From Faeciplasma sp900553675 (GTDB lineage: Bacteria > Bacillota > Clostridia > Oscillospirales > Ruminococcaceae), in assembly GCA_958428235.1 (NCBI GenBank), contig CAUAFG010000003.1:99415-163414 (forward strand): a stretch of DNA of 64,000 nt, in the 5' to 3' direction. Shown piece by piece: positions 16,397 through 25,328 of the stretch. The notes under the pieces were generated by a model, which saw nothing but the letters and a program-made list of their open reading frames with translations, was not told the origin of the DNA and ran no database searches. The position numbers and the translations under genes are program-made. Every line of letters begins with the position of its first letter. Position 1 is the first letter of the stretch.

Positions 16397-17464
16397 TCAA
16401 AGAGTAATCAGCGATTTTTCGGCAAGTGTCATATTAACGCAGCCGTCCTTCTTGACGATAACAAAGTCTTCAATTCTCACGCCGAACTCATCCGGGATAT
16501 AAATTCCCGGTTCAACGGTGATTATCATGTTCTCCTTAAAGACATGCTCGCTCAGATACGAAGCATTGGGAGCCTCGTGGATCTCCATTCCCACGCCGTG
16601 ACCTAAAGAATGTCCGAACAGCTCGCCATAACCGGCATCCTTTATGATATCCCTTGATACCTTGTCAAGCTCCTTGCCCTTAATGCCCTCCTTAACGGCG
16701 GCAATGCCCTTAAGCTGTGCTTCAAGGACGATATTATAAACCTGCTCCATCTTTTCGGTAGGCTTACCAACGCAGACTGTTCTTGTCATGTCGCTGTGAT
16801 ATCCGTCGTAGGTTGCGCCGTAGTCCATCAGAACAAAGCTGCCTTCTTTTACAACGGTATCTCCGGGCACGCCGTGAGGCAAAGACGTATTTGCGCCGGT
16901 CAGCGCGATGGTGTCAAACGACAACGCCTCTGCGCCGTTGCGAAGCATGTAGTAATCAAGGCAGAGCCCGATTTCCTTTTCGGTAACGCCCGGCTTGATG
17001 AAGTTGAGAACATTCTCGAAAGCGGCTTCGGCAATTCTCTGAGCCTTTATCATCTTGTCCAGCTCGTCCTGAGTTTTTACTATTCTAAGTTCGCCTATAG
17101 CCTTGCTTAAAGCAGACGACGAAACGATAACCGCCGCAGTAATTCTCTCCTTATAGGTGTTGAGCTGTGAAACTGTCATGGTGTCGCTTTCGATAGCAAC
17201 CGTCTTAGCTCCGTGCTTCTCCAAGAGAGCGTTTATCTGGTCAAACAGCTTTTCCTGCAAAATGACCTCTGCGCCCTTTACCTTCTTGGTGGCAGCTTCG
17301 ATATAGCGGAAGTCGATAATAAGGTATGCCTTGTCCTTGAATGCCAGAACAGTTCCCGCAGAGGACTTCATTCCGGTGAAATATCTGCGGTTGACGTCGC
17401 CGGTGATAAGTGCAGCGTCGATATCGGCGGGCAGTACTTCAAAAAGTCTTTCAAATTTGTTCAT
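16397..17464 (-). CDS. Xaa-Pro aminopeptidase / dipeptidase (M24 family)
   Basis: A 355-residue metallopeptidase of the pita-bread (M24B) fold with an N-terminal creatinase-like domain (residues 1-125). The dinuclear metal ligands are visible: two Asp in MDYGATYDGYHSDMTRTV, His in GHSLGHGVGMEIHEAP, Glu in TVEPGIY and Glu in VRIEDFV. It cleaves X-Pro peptide bonds; whether it acts as aminopeptidase or dipeptidase is not clear. AAAGGATG precedes the ATG. Its position directly before efp is conserved in clostridia and links proline-containing peptide turnover with EF-P. Confidence 0.93.
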   Translation of the reverse strand: MNKFERLFEVLPADIDAALITGDVNRRYFTGMKSSAGTVLAFKDKAYLIIDFRYIEAATKKVKGAEVILQEKLFDQINALLEKHGAKTVAIESDTMTVSQLNTYKERITAAVIVSSSALSKAIGELRIVKTQDELDKMIKAQRIAEAAFENVLNFIKPGVTEKEIGLCLDYYMLRNGAEALSFDTIALTGANTSLPHGVPGDTVVKEGSFVLMDYGATYDGYHSDMTRTVCVGKPTEKMEQVYNIVLEAQLKGIAAVKEGIKGKELDKVSRDIIKDAGYGELFGHSLGHGVGMEIHEAPNASYLSEHVFKENMIITVEPGIYIPDEFGVRIEDFVIVKKDGCVNMTLAEKSLITL

Positions 17465-17484
17465 AATTATATCATCCTTTCATA

Positions 17485-18339
17485 TTATTCCAAAAAACTT
17501 AGGTAGGATTTTTTCATAGCAAGTGCGTCGAACGACTGCGTTCCTGCGCTTTCGCATATAAAGGTCGGGCTGAGCTGCTTTTTGGCGATAAGCTCCATCA
17601 GCGGCTCGTATTCGGGACCGAACACGCTGTCCTCAAACGTAAGATGCTTAAGCTCGCCGCCCTTTTGAGTGTACTCAATTTTTGAAAAGTGGGAGTGGAA
17701 GCACTTTAGTCTGTCGCTTCCGAGCTTGTTTTCTATTCCGTCTAAAATCTGCTCAAAGGCTTCTTTAGAGTTTACTCCGCCCAGAGTTCTTGCGTTGAGG
17801 TGACCGAAATCTATGCAGGGCAAAAAGCTGTCGTCTAAAGCTGCAAGCTCCATAACCTCTTCAAAATTGCCAAGCTGGTTAATTTTGCCCATGGTTTCGA
17901 GGCAGAAGCGGATATTCTCATATCCCTGCGATACTGCCGCTTTCCTCGCCCGCATTAATGTGTCCTTGGCAAGCTCCAATGCCGCCTCGCGGGTCATTTT
18001 CGAGCAGGAACCGGAGTGTATTACTATCCTCTCCGCACCGATTTTGACAGCCGCTTCGCAGGACTGTAGTATGTAATCTATGCTCTTATCCCGCTTTTCC
18101 GGCTCTACGCTTGAAAGCGAGATGAAGTAGGGCGCGTGCAGCGAAAGGGTTATGCCGTATTCCTCGGCGTTGGCTTTAAGCTTCTGCGCGGAAGCGTCGG
18201 TCACTCTTACCCCCTGACCGCACTGATATTCAAAAGCGTCCAACCCCATTTCGCTTAAGTACTTTGGCATATCCGAGGACGCCTTATACTTTTTCAGAAA
18301 ATCCTCCGCACTTCCGGCAGGACCGAATATTGCGCTCAT
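17485..18339 (-). CDS. endonuclease IV-like TIM-barrel protein
   Basis: A 284-residue AP-endonuclease-2 family TIM barrel. Most zinc ligands of Nfo can be matched: His in LHAPY, His in VIHSG, Glu in CLETMGK, Asp and His in DFGHLNA, His in CFHSH, and Glu in ICES. The D-x-H pair of Nfo reads L-K-H here, so one ligand may be missing or shifted. It could be an abasic-site endonuclease or a related metal enzyme. The ATG directly follows the TAG of yqeG, with AAGGGAG upstream inside that gene's end, so translation is coupled. Confidence 0.78.
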   Translation of the reverse strand: MSAIFGPAGSAEDFLKKYKASSDMPKYLSEMGLDAFEYQCGQGVRVTDASAQKLKANAEEYGITLSLHAPYFISLSSVEPEKRDKSIDYILQSCEAAVKIGAERIVIHSGSCSKMTREAALELAKDTLMRARKAAVSQGYENIRFCLETMGKINQLGNFEEVMELAALDDSFLPCIDFGHLNARTLGGVNSKEAFEQILDGIENKLGSDRLKCFHSHFSKIEYTQKGGELKHLTFEDSVFGPEYEPLMELIAKKQLSPTFICESAGTQSFDALAMKKSYLSFLE

Positions 18340-18849
18340 CTACAAGTCGCTCCCTTCTTTTATGATACGTGATTTACGCGGCAGAAACGGCTTTTCAAGC
18401 GTTCTCTTCACCCTGAACCAAAAGCCGGTTTCGTAAACTATCGGGAATGTGAAAATGCTCCTTACGCCAGCAAGATTGCATCCCAGAACGTCTGTATATA
18501 TCTGATCCCCGACCGAGGCGACCTCCCGCTTGTCAACGCCTAATCGCTCGACTGCGCGCTTATATCCGCCTGTCAAGGGCTTTCCGCCGTCGCAGACGAA
18601 ATCCAGACCCAGCTCGTCGGAAAAGGGCTTTACACGTTCGTAGTGGTTGTTCGAGAGAATAATCATCTTAAAGTTAATCGCCTTCATGCCGTCAAGCCAC
18701 TGCTTTATTTCAGGCTTTGGGATTGGGTTGTTGTGAGTGGTAAGGGTGTTGTCAAGGTCGATTATCAGCGCGCGGATGTTCTCTTTTTCCAAGAACTGCG
18801 GCGTGATATCGGCGATCGAAGCAAACACATACTTTGGTCTTAAAAGCAT
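18340..18849 (-). CDS. yqeG: YqeG family HAD-IIIA phosphatase
   Basis: A 169-residue HAD-superfamily phosphatase. The nucleophile motif is DLDNTLTTHN, motif II is MIILSNN, motif III Lys lies in KP(L)TGGYKRAV and motif IV is SVGDQIYTDVLG. The YqeG family includes a phosphatidylglycerophosphate phosphatase in some lineages, but the bacterial role is uncertain. The start at 18849 has GGAGG upstream and gives the family N-terminus (LLRPKYVFASIADI); the longer frame crosses a hairpin. Confidence 0.9.
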   Translation of the reverse strand: MLLRPKYVFASIADITPQFLEKENIRALIIDLDNTLTTHNNPIPKPEIKQWLDGMKAINFKMIILSNNHYERVKPFSDELGLDFVCDGGKPLTGGYKRAVERLGVDKREVASVGDQIYTDVLGCNLAGVRSIFTFPIVYETGFWFRVKRTLEKPFLPRKSRIIKEGSDL

Positions 18850-18864
18850 TTGACCTCCAAAAAC

Positions 18865-18893
18865 AAAAGCGAACAGACATACTGCTCGCTTTT
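18865..18893 (-). terminator. probable terminator between rpsU and yqeG
   Basis: Minus-strand AAAAGCGA and TCGCTTTT pair around 13 bases, followed by GTTTTTGG. It probably limits read-through from rpsU into yqeG. Confidence 0.6.
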
Positions 18894-19018
18894 CTTTAAA
18901 TATACTTATTTTCGACAAAAGTGTTCCAAAATCAGGGATAAAACCCATCGTATAGCGGTTTTGTGCATGATTTTTTGTTTCACTTTAGGCGTAAATTAGT
19001 AATATACATGAGAACGGC

Positions 19019-19192
19019 TTAATATTTGCGCTTACGAGCAGCTTCAGACTTCTTTTTGCGCTTTACCGAAGGCTTTTCGTAATGTTCTCTTTTACGCACT
19101 TCAGCGATAACGCCGTCTCTGGCACAGGATCTCTTGAAACGCTTGAGCGCCGTCTCTAATGATTCATTTTTACCAACACGTACTTCTGCCAT
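19019..19192 (-). CDS. rpsU: 30S ribosomal protein S21
   Basis: A 57-residue basic protein beginning MAEVRVGKNESLETALKRFK and ending RKKKSEAARKRKY, the full S21 sequence pattern. S21 is a small-subunit protein needed for mRNA engagement at initiation. GGGAGGGAACAATAA precedes the ATG, and a perfect promoter lies about 80 bases upstream. It is too short for most ORF cut-offs but is unmistakable. Confidence 0.97.
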   Translation of the reverse strand: MAEVRVGKNESLETALKRFKRSCARDGVIAEVRKREHYEKPSVKRKKKSEAARKRKY

Positions 19193-19272
19193 TTATTGTT
19201 CCCTCCCTTTGCCGCATGGGCAGAGGATTTTACATCAGCTATAATCTAACAGCGATAATGTAACTAAATAGC

Positions 19273-19301
19273 ATTATAACCCAAATACGCCGATATGTCA
19301 A
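19273..19301 (-). promoter_or_regulatory. promoter of rpsU
   Basis: Minus-strand TTGACA, 17-base spacer, TATAAT; both boxes are consensus. Confidence 0.87.
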
Positions 19302-19362
19302 TAGCTATTTTGAAAAATTCACAAATTATTTGTATCCCGAGCTATGTCAAACCAAAAGTGCG

Positions 19363-21768
19363 TCACTTGGCAACTATATTGCAAAGCTTGCCCTTTACAT
19401 AAATTTCCTTTACGATGGTCTTTCCGGCAAGCTCGGCGGCTATCTTGTCAAGCGATTTTACGTGTGCAAGAACCTCAGCCTGCTCGGCATCTGCCGAAAC
19501 CATAACTCTTTCCTTTATCTTGCCGTTAATCTGAACGGCGATCTCAATTTCATCGTCGGCACACTGAGCTTCGTCGTAAGAACACCACTTTGCATCGTGG
19601 ATATATCCGCCGAAGTTCAGGTTCTGATACATCTCCTCGGCAATATGCGGAGCGAAAGGATAAAGCATAATCAGGAAGTCCTTAAGCTCGGCGCGATTGA
19701 TTGAGCCTGCAGCGTAGAAATCGTTGAGTATAGTCATCATGGCGGCGATAGCGGTGTTGAACTTCATGCCGTCGATATCTAAAGTTACCTTCTTTATCAG
19801 CTTGTGCATCTTAGAAGAAAACTCAGGTCTGTAGCTGTCGCCGTCGACAAGCATATCCGCAAGCGACCATATTCTGTCCAGAAACCTCTTGCAACCCTTA
19901 ACGCTTGATTCGCTCCACGGAGCCGCCTTTTCATAGTCGCCCATAAACAGGGTGTAGACCCTTAAAACGTCCGCTCCGTACTCGTTTATAACGTCCAGCG
20001 GGTCAACAACGTTGCCCTTGGATTTGCTCATCTTGTCGCCGTCGGGACCGAGAATAAGTCCCTGCGCGGTGCGCTTCATATAAGGCTCGTCGGTGTTGAC
20101 GGCACCTATATCGTAAAGGAACTTATGCCAGAAGCGCGAATAAATCATGTGGCGGGTAACGTGCTCCATGCCGCCGTTGTACCAGTCTACCGGCATCCAG
20201 TAGTCAAGAGCTTCCTTGGAAGCAAGGGCATCCGGATTGTGCGGGTCGCAGTATCTAAGATAATACCACGACGAGCCTGCCCACTGAGGCATGGTATCGG
20301 TTTCGCGCTTTGCGGGAGCACCGCACTTGGGACAGGTGCAGTTTACGAAGGAATCAATCTTTGCAAGAGGGCTTTCGCCGTCTGAACCGGGCTCAAAGTT
20401 TTCAACCTCGGGCAGCTTCAACGGCAGCTCGTCATACGGAACTGCAACCATTCCGCAATGCTCGCAGTATACTATCGGGATAGGCTCGCCCCAGTAACGC
20501 TGGCGGTTGAACGCCCAATCCTTCATTTTGTACTGAACGCCCTTTTCGCCTAGTCCCTTTTCTTCGAGGAAGGAAAGCATCTTTTCGATAGAGTCCTTTT
20601 TGTTGGTAAGACCGTTGAGAACGCCGGAGTTTATCATCTCGCCGTCGCCGGTGTAGGCTTCCTTTTCTATGTCTCCGCCCTTGATGACTTGGATGATATC
20701 TATTCCGAATTTCTTTGCAAACTCGTAGTCTCTCTGATCGTGAGCGGGAACTGCCATGATTGCACCCGTGCCGTAGCCCATCATTACATAATCGGATATG
20801 TAAATGGGAATCTCCTTGCCGTTTACGGGGTTAATAGCCGCTATACCGTCGAGCTTAACGCCGGTTTTGTCCTTTACAAGCTGAGTTCTTTCAAACTCGG
20901 TCTTCTTGGCACACTCAGCCCGGTATGCCTCGACATCAGCCATATTTTTAATCTTATCTTTGTTTTCATCAATAATGGGATGCTCAGGTGCCATAACCAT
21001 AAAGGTTACGCCATAGAGAGTGTCGGGACGGGTAGTATATATTCTCAGCTTTTCGTCTATACCCTTAAGCTCAAAGTTTACAAACGCGCCGGTAGACTTG
21101 CCTATCCAGTTTTCCTGCTGAAGCTTGATGTTGGGAAGATAGTCAACCTCCTTCAAGCCTTCAAGCAGCCTGTCGCAGTACTCGGTTATGCGCAGATACC
21201 ATACGTCTTTAGACTTCTGAACTATCTGGCTGTGGCAGATATCGCACTTGCCGCCCTGCGAATCCTCATTTGAAAGGACTACCTTGCAGCTTGGGCAGTA
21301 GTTTACAAGGGTCTTATCCTTAAAGGCAAGACCGTGCTCAAACATCTGAAGGAATATCCACTGAGTCCACCTGTAGTAATCCTCATCGGTGGTGTCGATA
21401 GTGCGCGACCAGTCAAAGGAGAAGCCCACCTTTTTAAGCTGCTCCGAAAAGTGATGTATGTTGTGGTCGGTGGAAATTCTGGGATGGATACCGGTTTTTA
21501 TAGCGTAGTTTTCGGCAGGAAGACCGAAGGCGTCAAAGCCTATCGGGAACAGAACGTTATAGCCCTCAAGCCTCTTTTTGCGGGATATTACCTCCAGTCC
21601 GGAATAAGCCTTGATATGACCAACGTGCATTCCCGCTCCCGAAGGGTAAGGAAACTCAACTAAGCCGTAAAACTTTTTCTTGCTATGGTCGATTTTAGCT
21701 TCAAAGGTCTTGTTGTCCTCCCAGTATTTCTGCCATTTGCTTTCTACTGCTTCAAAATTGTATTTCAT
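19363..21768 (-). CDS. leuS: leucyl-tRNA synthetase
   Basis: An 801-residue class I synthetase that charges tRNA-Leu. The HIGH motif appears as GMHVGHIKAY near residue 45 and KMSKS as GDKMSKSKGN near residue 575. An editing (CP1) domain lies between, with TTRPDTLYG. Two CxxC zinc pairs can be seen (CPSC...CDIC) near residue 160, and another pair in the later connective segment (FVNCTCPKCG). AAGGACTG precedes the ATG. There is no T-box leader: only 70 bases separate it from rsfS upstream. Confidence 0.98.
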   Translation of the reverse strand: MKYNFEAVESKWQKYWEDNKTFEAKIDHSKKKFYGLVEFPYPSGAGMHVGHIKAYSGLEVISRKKRLEGYNVLFPIGFDAFGLPAENYAIKTGIHPRISTDHNIHHFSEQLKKVGFSFDWSRTIDTTDEDYYRWTQWIFLQMFEHGLAFKDKTLVNYCPSCKVVLSNEDSQGGKCDICHSQIVQKSKDVWYLRITEYCDRLLEGLKEVDYLPNIKLQQENWIGKSTGAFVNFELKGIDEKLRIYTTRPDTLYGVTFMVMAPEHPIIDENKDKIKNMADVEAYRAECAKKTEFERTQLVKDKTGVKLDGIAAINPVNGKEIPIYISDYVMMGYGTGAIMAVPAHDQRDYEFAKKFGIDIIQVIKGGDIEKEAYTGDGEMINSGVLNGLTNKKDSIEKMLSFLEEKGLGEKGVQYKMKDWAFNRQRYWGEPIPIVYCEHCGMVAVPYDELPLKLPEVENFEPGSDGESPLAKIDSFVNCTCPKCGAPAKRETDTMPQWAGSSWYYLRYCDPHNPDALASKEALDYWMPVDWYNGGMEHVTRHMIYSRFWHKFLYDIGAVNTDEPYMKRTAQGLILGPDGDKMSKSKGNVVDPLDVINEYGADVLRVYTLFMGDYEKAAPWSESSVKGCKRFLDRIWSLADMLVDGDSYRPEFSSKMHKLIKKVTLDIDGMKFNTAIAAMMTILNDFYAAGSINRAELKDFLIMLYPFAPHIAEEMYQNLNFGGYIHDAKWCSYDEAQCADDEIEIAVQINGKIKERVMVSADAEQAEVLAHVKSLDKIAAELAGKTIVKEIYVKGKLCNIVAK

Positions 21769-21838
21769 ACTATCAGTCCTTGTGAATAAATTTGCTTTTG
21801 TTTACAGTGCCAAAATTTATAGAATAAATTGTAGTATA

Positions 21839-22189
21839 TCACATATATTCGCTGATGTCAACTGCTTCGCCGTCGCCCCACAGCTTTTCAAGGGCGTAAT
21901 CCTTTCGGGTGTCCTTGTAGAATACATGAACGATGATATCGCCGTAGTCCATAGCTATCCAGCTTGCACCGTCGAAGCCCTCGATATGATCAGGCTTTAT
22001 CCCCTTTTCGCCGAGCTTAAACTCAACCTCGTCGGCAAGACCGCGTGTGTGGGTGGTTGAAGTACCGTTGGCTATAACAAAATAGTCCGCGATAATAGTC
22101 AGATCGCCTATCTTTATAGCTTTGATGTTTTCGGCTTTCTTGGAGTCAAGAGCCTTGATGATAGCGGATAGTTTTTCTTTCTGTGTCAT
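21839..22189 (-). CDS. rsfS: ribosome silencing factor RsfS
   Basis: A 116-residue RsfS/Iojap protein that binds L14 and blocks subunit joining when nutrients are short. Family motifs are intact: ADYFVIANGTSTTH, the DGASWIAMDYGDIIVHVF core and YALEKLWGD near the C-terminus. AAAGGACTG precedes the ATG. It follows nadD-yqeK and an LCP-like gene, the order typical of clostridia. Confidence 0.96.
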   Translation of the reverse strand: MTQKEKLSAIIKALDSKKAENIKAIKIGDLTIIADYFVIANGTSTTHTRGLADEVEFKLGEKGIKPDHIEGFDGASWIAMDYGDIIVHVFYKDTRKDYALEKLWGDGEAVDISEYM

Positions 22190-22218
22190 GATATCAGTCC
22201 TTTATTTAAATATTTCCT

Positions 22219-23193
22219 TTATTTTAAGATTTCTTTTATTTTCGTTTTTTCTGACGGATACTGCTCCATCACGCCGTCTTTAATCGTAAATCCCAGCTTA
22301 TCTGCATCAAAGTCGCTCCCCTTTACTCTGAATCGCTCGTTCAGAAGCTTCGCCGCTTTATCTGTTTCCGCCAGATAAAAGCCATTTTTTGTTGACTGCC
22401 CCGGAAGAAGCATGATATTGACATCATCTATTCTGATTCTGTTTGAAAGATTTACAAGCTCCAAAAGCCGGGAGATGTTCATATCCGTGCCGATTTCATT
22501 GGTGATTATGTCCATCAATGCCGCAAACCATTCCACCGCTCCCCTGTCGTTCATCGAGCGTATTATGGAAGCCGTAATCTGAATGAACAGCTCTGCCCTT
22601 TCCTGACTTCCGTCGGAATATGCTTCACTGTCCGAAGCGATGATACCCGCAACGCTTCCTGCGGCGGTGCGCTTTCCCTTTGCAAGGGTGTTTTCACCGA
22701 TTTCGATTGGCTTAGACAGCTTTATCTCGATTCCGCCGAAAGACGACGCTATATGTGAAAGCGCCTCGGCGTCCATCACAAAGCTTCCGGATATGTCAAG
22801 CATTAACGCCCTTGAAACAATATCGCGATATACTCCCGATTCAAAAGCCTGCGATACAGTACCCTCGAAGTTATCCGCGCTTAAAGCCGTTTCGGGAGGG
22901 ATTTCAAGGATGTCAAGAGTCTTTTTGTCCTCGTCAAATGTCCACAGCTGCAATCTTGCAAGCTCGTCGCCGTCGGTTACGGATATGATTATATTTGTTT
23001 TGTTGGAAACGGTTTCGTAGGCGTATCCCATAGAAGCATAGCGCGCATAATCGGAAGGCACGTTTTTCAATAAAGCCTGCTTCCTGCCCGCGTTCGCCGC
23101 AAGTGACAAAAGTATATAGGTTGCAGTTCCCGAAATTATGCAGGATACAAACACCGCAAGCTTAAGCTTTGAAATATATCTTGATTTTTTCAT
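22219..23193 (-). CDS. LCP (LytR-CpsA-Psr)-like membrane protein, conserved arginine missing
   Basis: A protein of about 324 residues with one N-terminal membrane anchor (LAVFVSCIISGTATYILLSL) and an extracellular domain shaped like LCP ligases, which attach glycopolymers to peptidoglycan. The core strand reads TNIIISVTDGDE and the usual S-I-P-R-D-T reads E-I-P-P-E-T, so the phosphate-binding arginine is gone; the later FGGIEIKL segment fits the family. It may be a divergent or non-catalytic paralogue. The place between nadD-yqeK and rsfS is where clostridia usually keep an LCP gene. The start is ATG 23193 (GAGAG upstream) or GTG 23205. Confidence 0.65.
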   Translation of the reverse strand: MKKSRYISKLKLAVFVSCIISGTATYILLSLAANAGRKQALLKNVPSDYARYASMGYAYETVSNKTNIIISVTDGDELARLQLWTFDEDKKTLDILEIPPETALSADNFEGTVSQAFESGVYRDIVSRALMLDISGSFVMDAEALSHIASSFGGIEIKLSKPIEIGENTLAKGKRTAAGSVAGIIASDSEAYSDGSQERAELFIQITASIIRSMNDRGAVEWFAALMDIITNEIGTDMNISRLLELVNLSNRIRIDDVNIMLLPGQSTKNGFYLAETDKAAKLLNERFRVKGSDFDADKLGFTIKDGVMEQYPSEKTKIKEILK

Positions 23194-23229
23194 TAACGCT
23201 CTCACAAGGGCGGTGATATCCTTAGGTTC

Positions 23230-24426
23230 TTACATTCTGCCTTGTTTTTTGGATGAAGCTGCTTTAACGGCGTCGTTATATGCTTCAAACGTCAGATGGG
23301 GTATAGCTCTTGCCTTCGACACCGAATCGCGAATGGAGAATTTCAGAGCTTCTGATAGCCCTTCGTCGATATCCCTGCGGGTGTCCGCACGGATAACCGA
23401 AACGTCGGAATAATCGCGCTCTGCCGAAATCAGGTCTGCCATATACACTATTTTATCGAGCATACCCATTCCGCCCCTGCCAACGGTGTGATACCGCACG
23501 GCGGAAAGAATCTCATCGTCCTCAACGCCGAAATTCTCCCGCAGATATACCTCTGCCGCTATGCCGTGATGGGTTTTTGGGGCTTCAAGCTCAACGTCTG
23601 TGACTTCAAACCTGCTTCTTTTTACAAGCTCGAGCTGGGATTCTCTCGGAAGTTCCTTGCAGCAGTCGTGCATAAGTCCCGCAAAATAGGCTTTATCGAT
23701 ATCATAGCCGTTGAGATACGCAAGCATAACAGATTCGTTGGCAACGTTCAGCGAATGGATAAATCTCTTTTCCGAAAGCCGCTGACTGAGAAATTCAGTA
23801 TATTTATTATACTTCGATTTGTCAAAATTATAAAGCTTATTTTTTAAAATATACTTTTCAATCGGCTTGGGTACTCGTCCGCCTGAACAGCCGTATGCTA
23901 AAAAGCTCGCTCTTGCTTCGGTGGAAGATACATCCACCGGGTCGGATTCTATTACCGCGACCCTTCCTCCTGCCGAGCGGATTCTTTCCGCGCTGTTCTG
24001 AATCCTAAGGCTGTCCTCGCGGCTTCTTGAAACGCAGGCGAGGCTGGCAAGCTCCAAGATTCTATCCGCTTTATACCATCCCAAAAACGATTCAAGCATA
24101 TCGCTGCCCATCAGAAAGCAAAGCTGCTCGTCGGGGTGCGAGGTGTGATAGTTTTCGAGGGTGTTGACGGTATAGCTCTTTCCTCCCGTCTTAAGCTCGT
24201 AATCGCTTACGCTTACGCCTGGGATATCCTTTGCGGCAAGACGGCACATTTCAAGCCTTGCCGAGTCGGGGGCAAGATTCTGCGCTCGCTTGTGCGGAGG
24301 GATGTGCGCGGGCATCATGATAAGCTTGTCAGGCTTTAGCTTTTTTAATGCAGCTTTTATCATGGCGATATGACCCATATGAACAGGGTTGAAGGTTCCG
24401 CCGAAAATCACTGTTTTCAAGCCCAT
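23230..24426 (-). CDS. nadD: fused NadD (nicotinate-nucleotide adenylyltransferase) and YqeK HD hydrolase
   Basis: A 398-residue two-domain protein. Residues 1-200 are NadD, which makes deamido-NAD from nicotinate mononucleotide and ATP: nucleotidyltransferase signature FGGTFNPVHMGHIAM, and SSTEARA in place of the usual ISSTxIR. Residues 205-398 are a YqeK-type HD domain, a diadenosine-tetraphosphate hydrolase family: metal residues His in KRFIHSLNV, His-Asp in GLMHDCCKELP, and His in KTHHGI. In B. subtilis these are separate adjacent genes (nadD, yqeK). The ATG has AAAGGCGG upstream. Confidence 0.94.
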   Translation of the reverse strand: MGLKTVIFGGTFNPVHMGHIAMIKAALKKLKPDKLIMMPAHIPPHKRAQNLAPDSARLEMCRLAAKDIPGVSVSDYELKTGGKSYTVNTLENYHTSHPDEQLCFLMGSDMLESFLGWYKADRILELASLACVSRSREDSLRIQNSAERIRSAGGRVAVIESDPVDVSSTEARASFLAYGCSGGRVPKPIEKYILKNKLYNFDKSKYNKYTEFLSQRLSEKRFIHSLNVANESVMLAYLNGYDIDKAYFAGLMHDCCKELPRESQLELVKRSRFEVTDVELEAPKTHHGIAAEVYLRENFGVEDDEILSAVRYHTVGRGGMGMLDKIVYMADLISAERDYSDVSVIRADTRRDIDEGLSEALKFSIRDSVSKARAIPHLTFEAYNDAVKAASSKKQGRM

Positions 24427-24438
24427 ATGCCGCCTTTC

Positions 24439-24729
24439 CTATTTCAGCTCGATAACCGGCTTTTCCGGATTTCTCTTGTACAAAACCGCCTTTGAGCCTA
24501 TCGCTATTACAACCTCTGCGCCGATTCTTTCTGCGATTTCCTCCGCCGCCTCGCGCGAGGTGTACATCGAATTGTCGAGACACTTTATCTTTATTATTTC
24601 ATGCACTCTTAAATAATCGTCTATCTGCGCAACCTGAGCGTCGTTTATTCCGCCCTTGCCGATCTGAAATGTGGGTTCAAGACCTGCGGCGATTGATTTA
24701 AGCTGCGCTCTTTGCTTTGAATTAAGCAT
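24439..24729 (-). CDS. yhbY: YhbY-type CRM-domain RNA-binding protein
   Basis: A 96-residue CRM (chloroplast RNA splicing and ribosome maturation) domain protein that binds pre-50S rRNA. It carries the GxxG loop QIGKGGIND, the N-terminal pattern LNSKQRAQLKSIA, and the EIIKIKCLDNS strand. GGAGAG precedes the ATG. It lies between rdgB and nadD in a conserved run of ribosome and nucleotide-maintenance genes. Confidence 0.93.
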   Translation of the reverse strand: MLNSKQRAQLKSIAAGLEPTFQIGKGGINDAQVAQIDDYLRVHEIIKIKCLDNSMYTSREAAEEIAERIGAEVVIAIGSKAVLYKRNPEKPVIELK

Positions 24730-24731
24730 AG

Positions 24732-25313
24732 TTATTTTCTCTCCTTGATATAATCTGCCAGCAGCCGCAGAGCCTTTCCGCGGTGGCTTACGGCGTTTTT
24801 CTCATCCGGCGAAAGCTCAGCCGAGCTGACATCTCCCACCATAAAAATGGGGTCGTAGCCAAAGCCGTTTTTGCCAAGCTCCTTATAGCCGATTCTGCCC
24901 TCAAATTTGCCCAGAAAGCTGCTTTGCGCGCCGTTTTCGTCGATATAGGTTATCGCGCAGACGAATCTTGCGGTTCGCTTTTCATCCGGCACGCCCTCAA
25001 GCTTTTTCAGAACCAGATCATTGTGCACTTTATCGTCCCGTGTGCCGCCGTACCGTGCCGAATGAACGCCCGGCTCGCCGCCCAAAGCGTCCACCTCTAA
25101 ACCGCTGTCGTCAGCGATAACCGCGCATTTTGAGATTTCATATACCGCGCGCGCCTTTATCGCAGAATTTTCCTCAAAGGTTTCGCCTGTTTCCTCGGGA
25201 TCAACGTGTATTCCCGCTTCCTCCTGAGAGATAATGTGACAGCCCAGCGGCTCCAAAATCTCGCGGAACTCGCGGAGCTTGTGGGGATTGTTTGAAGCAA
25301 GTATCATATCCAT
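24732..25313 (-). CDS. rdgB: XTP/dITP diphosphatase (RdgB/HAM1)
   Basis: A 193-residue nucleotide pyrophosphatase that removes ITP, dITP and XTP from the pool. Signature residues: SNNPHKLREF at the N-terminus, EETGETFEENSAIKARA, ADDSGLEVDALGGEPGVHSARYGG, and GFGYDPIF followed by SHRGKAL. GGGGGC lies 7 bases before the ATG. It is followed by yhbY after 2 bases, a tight coupling. Confidence 0.97.
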   Translation of the reverse strand: MDMILASNNPHKLREFREILEPLGCHIISQEEAGIHVDPEETGETFEENSAIKARAVYEISKCAVIADDSGLEVDALGGEPGVHSARYGGTRDDKVHNDLVLKKLEGVPDEKRTARFVCAITYIDENGAQSSFLGKFEGRIGYKELGKNGFGYDPIFMVGDVSSAELSPDEKNAVSHRGKALRLLADYIKERK

Positions 25314-25328
25314 GGCTTTTGCCCCCTA

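Noticed and set aside
21769..21838. T-box leader before leuS
   Set aside because: Only 70 bases separate it from rsfS, with no T-box sequence or terminator.
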